Below are positions 25,231 through 34,511 of a stretch of 64,000 nt of DNA, piece by piece; within the stretch, counting starts at the first letter, position 1, and every line of letters starts with the position of its first letter. Under the pieces are notes generated by a model. That model was not told where the DNA came from. It searched no databases and saw only the letters and a list, made by a program, of their open reading frames with translations. Position numbers and translations under genes: made by a program. The DNA comes from an uncultured Bradyrhizobium sp. GTDB taxonomy: Bacteria > Pseudomonadota > Alphaproteobacteria > Rhizobiales > Xanthobacteraceae. Location of the stretch: positions 1 to 64,000 of the forward strand of contig NZ_CANSMR010000017.1 of the NCBI RefSeq assembly GCF_947648125.1, in the 5' to 3' direction.

Positions 25231-26208
25231 TTAGACCGCGGCGGCCGCCGGCTCAGCGAGGACGCAGCGTGCCAGATGGCCGGGTGCGACCTGCACGCTC
25301 GGCGGCAGGCTCACACTGCAACGCGGTTCGGCGAACTTGCAGCGCGGTGCAAAGGAGCAGCTGGCCGGTGCCTGGTCGAGCGAGGGCGGCGTGCCCGGGA
25401 TGGTCTCGAGCCGCTGGCCGCGCATCGCGCCGTGAATGGTCGAGGCCAGCAAGCCCTTCGCGTAGGGATGGACCGGCGTGCGCACGATATCGCGCAAGGC
25501 GCCCTGCTCCACGATCTGGCCGGCATACATCACCGCGACCCGGTCGCAGATCTCGATGGCAACGCCGATGTCGTGGGTGACGAAGATGACGGACATCCCG
25601 AATTCGCGCTGCAACTCGCGCAGCAGCAGCAGGATCTGGATCTGCACGGTGGCGTCGAGCGCGGTAGTCGGCTCGTCCGCGAGCAGGATCTTCGGCTTGC
25701 AGGCCAGCGCCAGCGCGATCATCGCACGCTGGCGCATGCCGCCCGACATCTCATGCGGATAGGAGTCCAGCCTTCGTTTCGCGGAGGGGATCCGCACCAC
25801 TTCGAGCATCTCGAGCGCGCGCGCCGTGGCGTCGCGCTCGCTCTTGCCCTCGTGACGCATCACCGTCTCCGCGATCTGACGGCCGATGGTGTAGACCGGA
25901 TCGAGCGCCAGCGCCGGCTCCTGGAAGATCATCGAGACGGTCTGCCCGCGGAATGCGGACAGCGTCTCGTCATCCATCGCCAGCACATCGCGGCCGAGCA
26001 CCTTGACGCTACCGGAGATCTGCGTGCGCTTCTTCGGCAACAGCCGCATCAGCGCGCGCAGCGTCACGCTCTTGCCCGAGCCGGACTCGCCGAGCAGCCC
26101 CAACACCTCGCCCTCGCCGAGCTGTAGGCTGAGATCGTTCACGGCATGGACCGTGCGATCGCCGGTGAAGCGGATGTTGAGGTTGTTGATCTCGACGAGA
26201 TTGGTCAT
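25231..26208 (-). CDS. Oligopeptide/dipeptide ABC transporter ATPase (DppD/OppD type)
   Basis: A 325-residue ATPase: Walker A GLLGESGSGKS, Q-loop IFQEPALALDPVYTI, signature MSGGMRQRAMIALAL, Walker B ILLADEPTTALD. The C-terminal oligopeptide extension carries four cysteines (CSFAPRCKFAEPRCSVS ... ARC) that bind a 4Fe-4S cluster in this family. It is the last gene of the leftward importer operon, overlapping the amidase gene by 4 bases. It pairs with the DppF-type ATPase encoded at 27802-28875. Confidence 0.9.
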   Translation of the reverse strand: MTNLVEINNLNIRFTGDRTVHAVNDLSLQLGEGEVLGLLGESGSGKSVTLRALMRLLPKKRTQISGSVKVLGRDVLAMDDETLSAFRGQTVSMIFQEPALALDPVYTIGRQIAETVMRHEGKSERDATARALEMLEVVRIPSAKRRLDSYPHEMSGGMRQRAMIALALACKPKILLADEPTTALDATVQIQILLLLRELQREFGMSVIFVTHDIGVAIEICDRVAVMYAGQIVEQGALRDIVRTPVHPYAKGLLASTIHGAMRGQRLETIPGTPPSLDQAPASCSFAPRCKFAEPRCSVSLPPSVQVAPGHLARCVLAEPAAAAV

Positions 26209-27617
26209 GCGAGCTTGGGTACCCTGGCGTGGAAGTCGGTCGCGCGCTGGAAGGCAGCACCAATCCGGAGCAACACCGCTTCCTCGAAGGAGCGGCCGAT
26301 CAGCTGCATGCCGACCGGCAGACCCGCCTTGGTGAAGCCCGATGGAATCGAGAGAGACGGCAGGCCGAGATAGTTGACCGGGCGGGTGAACCGCGTCAGC
26401 CGCTGGATCACCGCTTCCGCGCCCGGACCGTTGCCGACGTCGCTCTCGGCGATCGTCGGCGCCGGTACCGGGGCCGACGGCGCGATCACCGCATCGATCC
26501 CGTTGACCGCCGCGTTGTGCGCGGCGAGCGCGGGCCCGCGCCAGCGCATTGCTTCGAGATAGGTCACCGCGGGAATGGTGAGGCCATTCTGCAGCCGCAT
26601 CAGGACTTGTGCGCCATAATCCTGCGGCCGTTCGATCATCCAGCGTTTGTGGTAAGCTGCGGCTTCGGCCGCGAGCACCAGTTGCGACGCGGCGCTGAGC
26701 TGGCGCTGATCGGGCAGCTCGACCTTGACGATCTCGGCGCCTTCCTTCTTCAGGGTGGCCACGGTCTCATCGAGGATGCGCGCGACCTCAGGATCGAGGT
26801 CGTCGACGTAGAATGCCGTCGGGACGCCGATCTTGAGACCCTTCAGCGATTGTCTGGTCGCAGCCAGATAGTCGGGCACCGGTTGCGTCGACGCCGTCAG
26901 ATCCTCGGGGTCAGCGCCGGCCATCAGGCCGAGCAGCAGCGCGCAGTCCTCCGCGGTCTGCGCCAGCGGACCGACGGTATCGAGCGACTGCGACAGCGGC
27001 ATCGCGCCGGCGCGACTGACGCGGCCGACCGTCGTCTTCAGGCCAGTGACGCCGCAGAAATGCGCGGGCATGCGCACCGAGCCGCCGGTGTCGGAGCCGA
27101 GCGCGGCAAAGGTGAGACGTGCGGCGACCGCCGAGCCCGAGCCCGACGACGAGCCGCCGGTGATGTGTTCGACGTTCCAGGGATTGCGCACCGCGCCGTA
27201 ATGCACATTGTGGCCGGTCGGCCCATAGGCGAACTCGACCATCTGCAGCGAGCCGAGCCGGACCTGCCCGGCATCCTTCAGCCGCTGCAATGCCGTCGCG
27301 GTCGTCTTCGGCACGAAGTCGCGGCGGATCAGCGAGCCGCAGGTCACGACCTTGCCGGCCTCGTAATACATGTCCTTGTGCGCCAGCGGCACGCCGTGCA
27401 GCGGACCCCGGCTATTGCCCTTGGCGAGCGCGGCGTCGGCTTCGGCTGCGGCCGCAAGCGCCTGCTCGGATTCGATCGCCATATAGGCGTTGAGGCGCGG
27501 CTGCCATTCCGCAATGCGATGCAGCACGGCGCGCGTCACCTCATGCGAGGAGACTTTCTTGTCGGCAATCGCCTTGGCGACTGCGGTCAGCGTCATCAGG
27601 GCCGGTTCGGTGCTCAT
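26205..27617 (-). CDS. Amidase (AtzE/GatA-like) encoded inside an ABC importer operon
   Basis: A 470-residue amidase signature enzyme with Lys81 (LAHKDMYY), the GGSSSGSGSA loop near 154-163 and nucleophile Ser180 (SDTGGSVR). It starts within the stop of a 63-residue gene (ATGA overlap) and its end overlaps the DppD-type ATPase. The small upstream gene resembles the GatC/AtzG-type subunit that pairs with AtzE amidases, so the active enzyme may be a heterodimer. Position inside the importer operon suggests it hydrolyses the imported amide in the cytoplasm. No signal peptide is present. Confidence 0.87.
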   Translation of the reverse strand: MSTEPALMTLTAVAKAIADKKVSSHEVTRAVLHRIAEWQPRLNAYMAIESEQALAAAAEADAALAKGNSRGPLHGVPLAHKDMYYEAGKVVTCGSLIRRDFVPKTTATALQRLKDAGQVRLGSLQMVEFAYGPTGHNVHYGAVRNPWNVEHITGGSSSGSGSAVAARLTFAALGSDTGGSVRMPAHFCGVTGLKTTVGRVSRAGAMPLSQSLDTVGPLAQTAEDCALLLGLMAGADPEDLTASTQPVPDYLAATRQSLKGLKIGVPTAFYVDDLDPEVARILDETVATLKKEGAEIVKVELPDQRQLSAASQLVLAAEAAAYHKRWMIERPQDYGAQVLMRLQNGLTIPAVTYLEAMRWRGPALAAHNAAVNGIDAVIAPSAPVPAPTIAESDVGNGPGAEAVIQRLTRFTRPVNYLGLPSLSIPSGFTKAGLPVGMQLIGRSFEEAVLLRIGAAFQRATDFHARVPKLA

Positions 27618-27805
27618 TTCGACACCTGCTGCGCCAGCAGGAAGCTCGCGGGTTCGAGATCGAACGGCAGCGTGCCGGCAATCGGCGCGAAGCCGTCGAA
27701 TGCCGGGCCGATCGAATTGGCGATGCGGTTCGCTACCTCATCATCAGCGGGCACGTCGGCGACGTGCGCGATCACCTTGACGTCCCTGGGAGCTGGTCTG
27801 GTCAT
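27614..27805 (-). CDS. Small AtzG/GatC-like subunit (putative)
   Basis: A 63-residue protein. The second half (VANRIANSIGPAFDGFAPIAGTLPFDLEPASFLL) resembles the short AtzG-type proteins that stabilise AtzE amidases, in length, in the central helix and in the ending with an acidic-Pro loop. It overlaps the ATPase gene before it and the amidase after it by 4 bases each, so all three are translationally coupled. The same frame is open upstream inside the ATPase gene, but ATG 27805 is the coupled start. The family call is made by eye and is moderate. Confidence 0.7.
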   Translation of the reverse strand: MTRPAPRDVKVIAHVADVPADDEVANRIANSIGPAFDGFAPIAGTLPFDLEPASFLLAQQVSK

Positions 27806-28875
27806 GCCGCGTTTTCTCCTTTTGCTTTTGCCGGCGCGCGGCTGTGCCCGGAGCCAGCAATGGCCATGTAGCACGCCGCTTGATGGCCCATTGTATCGAG
27901 ATCGCTGAGTTTTGGCGTGTCGTTTGCGCAGAGCGGCTCCGCAAACGGACAACGGGTGTGAAACCGGCAGCCGGCCGGCGGATCGATCGGATTGGGCGGA
28001 TCGCCCGAGATCGGCGGCACCTCGGTGCGCCTGTCGGGATCGGATGACGGCATCGCCGCGAGCAGCGCGCGGGTATAGGGATGCGCCGGCGCGTCCCAGA
28101 CCGCGTCGACCGGCCCGAGCTCGACGACTTCGCCGAGATACATCACAAGCACGCGATCGGAGATGTAGCGGACCACGTTGAGATCGTGGCTGATGAAGAG
28201 ATAAGTCAGGCCGAATTCGCGCTTCAAATCGGCGAGCAGATTGAGCACCTGCGCCTCGACCGATTTGTCGAGCGCGGAAACCGCCTCGTCGAGGATCACG
28301 AGCCGCGGCGACAGCGCGAGCGCGCGGGCGATGTTGACGCGCTGACGCTGGCCGCCGGACACCTCATGCGGATAGCGGTTGGCGAATATCTCCGGCCGCA
28401 AGCCGACTTTGCCGAGCAGCTCGCGCGCCAGCGTCCGCGCCGTGTCATCGGCCATGCCGTGGACTTTGGGTCCGAAGGCGATCGACTCCTCGATGGTGAG
28501 GCGCGGATTGAGCGAGGCGTAGCTGTCCTGGAACACCATCTGCACACCGCGCCGCAAATCGCGCAGCGAGAGCGCCGGGCCGACCTGCCGGCCGTCAAAG
28601 ATGATGTCGCCGGCATCACGCGCCATCAGGTGCATCAGCAGCCGCGCGGTGGTCGATTTGCCGCAGCCGGATTCGCCGACAATACCGACGGTCTCCCCTT
28701 TCATGACCGCGAAATTGACGTCGTCGACGGCACGCACGGTCTTGCGTGGACTGAACAGCCCGCCACGCACCGGGAAGTGCTTGGTCAGTCCTTTGACCTG
28801 CAGCAGCGGCTGCGCGGCGCCGCCGATATCGGCGATCGGCTCCAGCATGTCGACGGAGAGATTGGCGTCGCTCAT
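27802..28875 (-). CDS. Oligopeptide/dipeptide ABC transporter ATPase (DppF/OppF type)
   Basis: A 357-residue ATPase with Walker A GIVGESGCGKST, Q-loop VFQDSYASLNPRLTI, signature VSGGQRQRVNIARAL and Walker B LVILDEAVSALD. The C-terminal extension has CRFHTRCPFAEPLC and a later Cys, as in other OppF-type proteins. It follows the DppC-type permease after 3 bases. Its end overlaps the small AtzG-like gene, so the amidase unit is inserted between the two ATPase genes of the importer. Confidence 0.9.
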   Translation of the reverse strand: MSDANLSVDMLEPIADIGGAAQPLLQVKGLTKHFPVRGGLFSPRKTVRAVDDVNFAVMKGETVGIVGESGCGKSTTARLLMHLMARDAGDIIFDGRQVGPALSLRDLRRGVQMVFQDSYASLNPRLTIEESIAFGPKVHGMADDTARTLARELLGKVGLRPEIFANRYPHEVSGGQRQRVNIARALALSPRLVILDEAVSALDKSVEAQVLNLLADLKREFGLTYLFISHDLNVVRYISDRVLVMYLGEVVELGPVDAVWDAPAHPYTRALLAAMPSSDPDRRTEVPPISGDPPNPIDPPAGCRFHTRCPFAEPLCANDTPKLSDLDTMGHQAACYMAIAGSGHSRAPAKAKGENAA

Positions 28876-28878
28876 GTT

Positions 28879-29766
28879 CTAGTTCCTGATGTCCATGGCG
28901 CTGCGCATGCCGTCGCTGAGCAGATTGAAGCAGATCGAGACCGCGAAGATCATCGCGCCCGGCAGCGCCGCGACCCATGGATTGACATAGATCGCGGTAC
29001 GCAGCGTGTTCAGCATCAAGCCCCATTCCGGCTCCGGCGGCTTGGTGCCGAGCCCAAGGAACGAAAGGCCCGCGGCGAGGATCATCGACACCGAGATCAG
29101 GCCGGTGGCATAGACGAAGATCGGGCCGAGTACATTGCCGAGCATGTGCACGCGCATGATGGTGAACGGACCGGCGCCGGAGGCGCGCGCCGCCTCGACA
29201 AAATCCATGTTGCGGACGCCGGTGGTGACGCTTTCGGCGACGCGGGTGATCTGCGGCACGAACACGATGGTCAGCGACACGATCGAATTGGTGATGCCGG
29301 CGCCGAGCGCACCCGAGATCGCTATCGCCAGCAACACCGACGGGAAGGCGTAGAACACGTCAACGGTGCGCATGATCGCGGTGTTGAGCTTGCCGCCGAC
29401 GTAACCCGCGACGAGGCCGAGCGAGGTGCCGATGGTGAAGGCGAGGATCACCGGCAGGATGCCGATGACCAGCGACAGCCGTCCGCCATAGATCAGCCGC
29501 GCCAGCATGTCGCGGCCGAGCTCGTCGGTACCGAGCGGATAGCCCGGCGTGCCGATGTGTCGGAGACGACGGATCATCGAGCCCTGATAGGGATCGGCGA
29601 GATGCAGCCATGGCGCCAGCAGCGCGGAGGCGAAGATCAGCACCAGGATGATGGCGCAGGCCATGCTGACCTTGTCGCGCCTGATGCGACGCCCGACCGT
29701 CGCCCAGTAGCCGCGCGCCTTGGTCGCGGGAGCGGCCTGCAATGCAGTATCTGACATCGCACTCAT
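28879..29766 (-). CDS. Oligopeptide/dipeptide ABC transporter permease (DppC type)
   Basis: A 295-residue inner-membrane permease with about six membrane segments. The first is MACAIILVLIFASALLAPWL; the EAA-type loop for ATPase contact is FVEAARASGAGPFTIMRVHMLGN. It forms the channel with the DppB-type partner. ATG 29766 is preferred because AAAGAG lies 7 bases upstream; ATG 29757 is an alternative. A family C repeat separates it from the upstream permease gene. Confidence 0.88.
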   Translation of the reverse strand: MSAMSDTALQAAPATKARGYWATVGRRIRRDKVSMACAIILVLIFASALLAPWLHLADPYQGSMIRRLRHIGTPGYPLGTDELGRDMLARLIYGGRLSLVIGILPVILAFTIGTSLGLVAGYVGGKLNTAIMRTVDVFYAFPSVLLAIAISGALGAGITNSIVSLTIVFVPQITRVAESVTTGVRNMDFVEAARASGAGPFTIMRVHMLGNVLGPIFVYATGLISVSMILAAGLSFLGLGTKPPEPEWGLMLNTLRTAIYVNPWVAALPGAMIFAVSICFNLLSDGMRSAMDIRN

Positions 29767-29785
29767 GCGCTGGCTCTTTGTTGGA

Positions 29786-29857
29786 GCATGATCTCCGCGC
29801 AAACGCGTTCCGCGTTTGTCGCGAGGGAAAACCGGTCCCCACTTTTCCGGATCATGC
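29786..29857. repeat. Dispersed palindromic repeat, family C (extended copy)
   Basis: A longer copy of family C: GCATGATC at 29786 and GGATCATGC ending at 29857, with an extra inner dyad AAACGCGTTCCGCGTTTG. It lies inside the importer operon between the two permease genes and directly after the dppB-type stop, where it may lower distal expression. Confidence 0.8.
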
Positions 29858-30811
29858 TCAGCTCCGCTTGATGCGCGGATCGATCGCGGCCTGCGCGATA
29901 TCGACCAGGAGATTGAGCAGCACGAAGAACAGCGCCAGCACCAGGATCGTGCCCTGCAGCAGCGGCAGATCGCGCTGGAAGATCGCCGAGTTCAGCAGCA
30001 GCCCCGAGCCCGGCCAGGAGAACACGGTCTCGATCAGGATCGAGCCGCCGAGCATGTAGCCGAGTTGCAGGCCCATCACCGCAAGCGCCGTCGGCGCCGC
30101 GTTCTTGATGACGTGACGAAACACCCCGGTCTCACGCAGGCCCTTGGCACGCAGCGCCTCGACGAAATCCTGGCTCAGAATATCGCCGGTCAGCGCGCGC
30201 ACTGTGCGGGTGACGATGCCCATCGGGATCACCGAGGTGGTGATCGCCGGCAGCACCAGATAGCGCAGATGCTCCCAGTCCCACGCCCAGGCGCCGGAGC
30301 CGCCGGGACCGGCACCGACCGCGGGCAGCCAGTTGAGCTGCACCGAGAAGATGATGACCAGCACCATGCCGAGCCAGTAATGCGGCAGCGAGACGCCGGC
30401 GATGGCGACCGACGTCGCGACCTTGTCGACCCAGGTGTCGCGGAAATAACCGGCGATCAGGCCGAACAGCAGGCCCAGCGTGAAGCCGATCATTGCAGCC
30501 GCAATCGCAAGCATCACGGTGTTGCCGACCGCGCGCATCACTTCCGACAGCACCGGCCGCCCGGTGGCGATCGAATTGCCGAGATCACCATGGATCGCGC
30601 GCCACAGCCACAGGCCGAACTGCACCGGCAACGGGCGATCGAAGCCGTAAGCGCTGCGCAATTGCGCGGCGAGCTCCTGCGAGGCGTCGGCCGGCAGCAC
30701 CGCGACCAAGGGGTCGCCGGGCGTGATGTGCACCAAGAGGAAGCACACCAGCGCAACGCTGAGCACGATCGGAATGACGTAGACGATCCGTCTGGACGTA
30801 TAGGCGAGCAC
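29858..30811 (-). CDS. Oligopeptide/dipeptide ABC transporter permease (DppB type)
   Basis: A 317-residue permease with six hydrophobic segments. It has the family opening RRIVYVIPIVLSVALVCFLLVHITPGDP, a large periplasmic loop and the EAA-type loop DFVEALRAKGLRETGVFRHVIKNA. The start codon is GTG 30811, with a GGAAG-type site about 12 bases upstream. It is the second gene of the operon, 197 bases after the binding-protein gene; that gap is filled by a family B repeat. Confidence 0.88.
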   Translation of the reverse strand: MLAYTSRRIVYVIPIVLSVALVCFLLVHITPGDPLVAVLPADASQELAAQLRSAYGFDRPLPVQFGLWLWRAIHGDLGNSIATGRPVLSEVMRAVGNTVMLAIAAAMIGFTLGLLFGLIAGYFRDTWVDKVATSVAIAGVSLPHYWLGMVLVIIFSVQLNWLPAVGAGPGGSGAWAWDWEHLRYLVLPAITTSVIPMGIVTRTVRALTGDILSQDFVEALRAKGLRETGVFRHVIKNAAPTALAVMGLQLGYMLGGSILIETVFSWPGSGLLLNSAIFQRDLPLLQGTILVLALFFVLLNLLVDIAQAAIDPRIKRS

Positions 30812-30826
30812 GTTGCGTTCTTTCTT

Positions 30827-30988
30827 CCTTCTCCCCTTGTGGGAGAAGGTGGCGCGCAGAGCGCGCCGGATGAGGGGTTCTATCCGCGGATAAAGTCATT
30901 TCAGATCGGAGAGGAGCGCCCGCGGAGACAACCCCTCACCCGGCTTCGCTCTCGCGAAGCCACCCTCTCCCGCAAGGGGAGAGGGTGC
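30827..30988. repeat. Dispersed palindromic repeat, family B
   Basis: A family B element with outer arms CCTTCTCCCCTTGTGGGAG and the matching ACCCTCTCCCGCAAGGGGAG, plus the GGATGAGGGG/CCCCTCACCC inner dyad. It lies between the binding-protein and permease genes of the importer, a common place for repeats that stabilise the upstream message and so raise binding-protein levels. Confidence 0.85.
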
Positions 30989-31008
30989 ACCGAGTATTCG
31001 CTACCCCC

Positions 31009-32661
31009 TCACGGCACGACCGAGACCGGCGAGAAGTCGACGAACCAGCTCTTCGGCTGCACAAAGCCCTTGACCTTCGGGCTCATCGCGCGCGGCGCAA
31101 CGTCGTGAGCGACGTAAAGGAACGCCGCATCGTCGACCGAGGCGGCGTGCAGTTCGGCGAGCGCGGCGTCGCGCGCCGCCGGTTCGAAGGTCTGGCGGGC
31201 CTTCTTCACCAGCTCATCAAACTTCGGATTGTTGATGAAGCCCCAATTGTTCGAGACCGGCGGCGCCATGCCCGATTGCAGGAAGCGCACCAGCGCGAAG
31301 AACGGATCCATCGCCGCATAGGTGACGTTGGTCGCGTTCGATCCGTTGGCCGACGGATCCTTGGCGCCGCGCCGCCAGTTGGTGAACAGCGTATTCCACT
31401 CGATGACGTCGAGCTGCACATCGAAATAGCACTCGGCCAAAGCCTGCTGCAGATACTCGTTCATCGGCAGCGGCAGCATTTGGCCCGAACCTGATGCCGA
31501 GGTCTGGATCTTGACCGTCAGCTTCTTGTTGGGACCGAAGCCGGCCTCCTGCATCAGCTTTTGCGCCGCCGGCTTGTCATACTTGATCTGGAAGGTCGGA
31601 TTGCCGCGCCAGGGATGGCCGGACTCGAACGTGCCGGTGGCCGGCACCATCAGCCCCGCGAGCAGGCCGTCGCGCAGCCCTTCGCGATCGACGCAGAGGT
31701 TGGCGGCCTTGCGGACGCGGATGTCATTCCACGGCGAGCCCTCGACGCGGGAGAACTGCCACGGCCAGACATGCGGCTCCTCGTTGGAATAGAGATTAAA
31801 GCCACGCTGCTTGATCTCGGGCAGCGCGTCGGGCGCCGGCGCCTCGATCCAGTTGACCTGCCCCGACAGCAGCGCCGCAGTGCGCGCGTTGGCCTCGGGC
31901 ATCGGCAACAGCACCATCTTGTCGGTCTTCGGCACGCGGGCCTTGTCCCAGTAGTTCTCGTTCTTCACCAGCTCGAGCCGCTCGCGCGGCGTGAAGCTCG
32001 ACATCTTCCACGGGCCGGTGCCCGAAGCGTCCTTGGCGAACGCCGCCCAGGCGGCCTGCGACTTCGCCTTGGCATCGGCACCTTCGGCCTTGTCGTAGAA
32101 CTTCTGCCACTTGGCCGGGCTCGCCATGAACAGATTGGTGAGGTTGATCGGCAGGAAGCTGTCCGGCTCCTTGGTGGTCAACTCAACCGTCATGTCGTCG
32201 ATCTTGCGCGCCGACACCAGCGTCGGCATCCGCGAGGCGGTGACGCCGACCTGGCTCGCGTCGTACTGCGGCGCGTCCTGCTTCAGTACCTTGTCGACGT
32301 TCCAGACCACCGCGTCGGCATTGAACGGCGAGCCGTCGTGAAAGCTGACGCCGGGACGCAGCTTGAAGACCCACTTGGTCTTGTCGGCGTCGTCGACCTT
32401 CCACTCGGTGGCGAGGCCCGGAATCATCGCGCTCGCCTTGTCCGACGAGGACAGGTCCCACATCGTCAGCGCGTCATACATCGTGAGCCCGGTGAAACGG
32501 TTGCCCTCAAAACCCTGGTCGGGCTGCCCGAGCGTGCGCGGAATATCGGCAGCCGTCATGCCAATACGCAGCACGGTCTCGGCGCTGGCGATAACAGGCA
32601 CACACGCGGCCATCGCAAGCGCCAGCATGATCGCCGTCGCATTGGTCTTCCTGTTACGCAT
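31009..32661 (-). CDS. ABC transporter substrate-binding protein (SBP family 5), copy 1
   Basis: A 550-residue periplasmic binding protein of the peptide/nickel/opine family. It has a signal peptide (MRNRKTNATAIMLALAMAACVPVIASA), then ETVLRIGMTAADIPRTLGQPD and the family motif VFKLRPGVSFHDGSPFNADAVVWNVDKVL. AAGGGG precedes ATG 32661; the open frame starts earlier. It is the first gene of the importer operon and binds the substrate for the DppB/DppC-type channel. The divergent gene at 32872 is a clear paralogue. Confidence 0.9.
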   Translation of the reverse strand: MRNRKTNATAIMLALAMAACVPVIASAETVLRIGMTAADIPRTLGQPDQGFEGNRFTGLTMYDALTMWDLSSSDKASAMIPGLATEWKVDDADKTKWVFKLRPGVSFHDGSPFNADAVVWNVDKVLKQDAPQYDASQVGVTASRMPTLVSARKIDDMTVELTTKEPDSFLPINLTNLFMASPAKWQKFYDKAEGADAKAKSQAAWAAFAKDASGTGPWKMSSFTPRERLELVKNENYWDKARVPKTDKMVLLPMPEANARTAALLSGQVNWIEAPAPDALPEIKQRGFNLYSNEEPHVWPWQFSRVEGSPWNDIRVRKAANLCVDREGLRDGLLAGLMVPATGTFESGHPWRGNPTFQIKYDKPAAQKLMQEAGFGPNKKLTVKIQTSASGSGQMLPLPMNEYLQQALAECYFDVQLDVIEWNTLFTNWRRGAKDPSANGSNATNVTYAAMDPFFALVRFLQSGMAPPVSNNWGFINNPKFDELVKKARQTFEPAARDAALAELHAASVDDAAFLYVAHDVAPRAMSPKVKGFVQPKSWFVDFSPVSVVP

Positions 32662-32871
32662 CTGAGCAACCCCTTCGAAGTCTGGTGACGTTTTGGTGAT
32701 TATTTCTTGGGCAAGCGTATGCAATGCCTGTGCCAAGGGGAATAGTTCTTCAGCAAATAACCGCTGGGCGCGTCATTTCTTCCCACCTCGCGCCTGAAGC
32801 GTGCGAAGATGCCTATTCTGGCATCATGCTTGCAAGATTTGGCCCCGACTTCCCACCAACGGAGCCTTCTT

Positions 32872-34479
32872 ATGCGCGCGCGCAATTCGATCCTGACGGC
32901 GGCAATGGCGCTCGCCCTGACCGCGGGCTGGCCGGCCAACTCAGCGCGAGCAGAGTCCATTGTGCGCTACGGCATTTCGATGGCCGACATTCCGCTGACG
33001 ACCGGCCAGCCCGATCGCGGCGCCGGCGCCTATCAGTTCACGGCCTACACGATCTACGATCCGCTGGTGGCCTGGGAGATGGACGTTGCCGACCGGCCGG
33101 GCAAGCTGGTGCCCGGGCTTGCGACCGAATGGAAGGTCGATGACAACGACAAGACCAAATGGCGCTTCACCCTGCGCAAGGGCGTGAAATTCCACGACGG
33201 CAGCGACTTCAACGCCGACGCGGTGATCTGGAATCTCGACAAGGTGCTGAACGACAAGGCACCGCAATTCGACAAGCGGCAGAGCGCGCAGGTCAAGACC
33301 CGGCTGCCCTCGGTCGCGAGCTACGCCAAGATCGACGACCAGACCATCGAGATCACCACCAAGACGGTCGACTCCTTCTTCCCTTACCAGATGCTCTGGT
33401 TCCTGGTCTCGAGCCCCGCGCAATACGAGAAGCTCGGCAAGGACTGGGACAAGTTCGCCAGCCAGCCCTCCGGCACCGGCCCGTTCAAGCTGACCAAGCT
33501 GGTGCCGCGCGAGCTCGCCGAGCTGACCAAGAACCCGGACTATTGGGACAAGAAGCGGCTGGCGAAGGTCGACAAGATGATCCTGATCCCGATGCCGGAG
33601 GCGCTGACCCGCACCAACGCGCTGCTGGCCGGCCAGGTCGACCTGATCGAAACGCCGGCGCCCGATGCCGTGCCGCAGCTCAAGGCCGCCGGCATGAGGA
33701 TCGTCGACAACGTGACGCCGCATGTCTGGAACTATCATTTGAGCGTGCTGCCGGGCTCGCCCTGGACCGACATCCGCCTGCGCAAGGCGCTCAACCTCGC
33801 GATCGACCGCGATGCGGTGGTTGGCCTGATGAATGGCCTCGCCAAGCCGGCCAAGGGCCAGGTCGACCCGTCGAGCCCGTGGTTCGGCAAGCCGAGCTTC
33901 GAACTGAAATACGACCTCGCGGCCGCGAAGAAGCTGGTGGAGGAAGCCGGCTATTCCAGGGACAAGCCGCTGAAGACGACCTTCATCATCGCCCAGGGCG
34001 GCACCGGGCAGATGCTGTCGCTGCCGATGAACGAATTCCTGCAGCAGAGCTTCAAGGAGATCGGCATCGATATCGACTTCAAGGTGGTCGAGCTCGAGAC
34101 ACTCTATTCGCACTGGCGCAAGGGCGCCGCCGACGAGATGAACGCCGGCATCACCGCCAACAACATCGCTTATGTCACCTCGGATCCGCTCTACGCTATC
34201 GTGCGGTTCTTCCATTCCGGCCAGGTGGCGCCGACAGGCGTCAACTGGGGCGGCTACAAGAATCCGAAGGTCGACGCGCTGATCGACGAGGCCAAGCAGA
34301 CCTTCGACAGCGCCAAGCAGGATGCGCTGCTGGCGCAGGCGCACGCACTGATCGTCGACGATGCCGCGCTGGTGTGGGTGGTGCACGACACCAATCCGCA
34401 CGCACTGTCGCCGAAGGTGAAGACCTTCGTGCAGGCGCAGCACTGGTTTCAGGATCTGACGCAGATCGGGCTGGAGTAG
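32872..34479 (+). CDS. ABC transporter substrate-binding protein (SBP family 5), copy 2
   Basis: A 535-residue paralogue of the divergent binding protein. It has a signal peptide (MRARNSILTAAMALALTAGWPANSARA), then YGISMADIPLTTGQPDRG and FTLRKGVKFHDGSDFNADAVIWNLDKVL. Both share the unusual tag GQPD and a long stretch around ATEWKVDDxDKTKW, so they arose by duplication. CGGAGC precedes ATG 32872. It has no permease genes of its own and probably feeds the same channel with a second ligand. The 210-base divergent gap should contain both promoters. Confidence 0.9.
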   Translation: MRARNSILTAAMALALTAGWPANSARAESIVRYGISMADIPLTTGQPDRGAGAYQFTAYTIYDPLVAWEMDVADRPGKLVPGLATEWKVDDNDKTKWRFTLRKGVKFHDGSDFNADAVIWNLDKVLNDKAPQFDKRQSAQVKTRLPSVASYAKIDDQTIEITTKTVDSFFPYQMLWFLVSSPAQYEKLGKDWDKFASQPSGTGPFKLTKLVPRELAELTKNPDYWDKKRLAKVDKMILIPMPEALTRTNALLAGQVDLIETPAPDAVPQLKAAGMRIVDNVTPHVWNYHLSVLPGSPWTDIRLRKALNLAIDRDAVVGLMNGLAKPAKGQVDPSSPWFGKPSFELKYDLAAAKKLVEEAGYSRDKPLKTTFIIAQGGTGQMLSLPMNEFLQQSFKEIGIDIDFKVVELETLYSHWRKGAADEMNAGITANNIAYVTSDPLYAIVRFFHSGQVAPTGVNWGGYKNPKVDALIDEAKQTFDSAKQDALLAQAHALIVDDAALVWVVHDTNPHALSPKVKTFVQAQHWFQDLTQIGLE

Positions 34480-34511
34480 TTGTTGGTCGTCGCCGCGTAA
34501 AGCTCTCCACC

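Noticed and set aside
28081-29754. 557-codon plus-strand frame opposite the ABC ATPase and permease genes
   Set aside because: Antisense shadow; the minus strand encodes complete Walker and permease motifs.
32662-32871. CTTGG/CCAAG dyad between the divergent binding-protein genes
   Set aside because: Arms are short and imperfect; no repeat elsewhere. The region surely holds promoters but no site can be supported.
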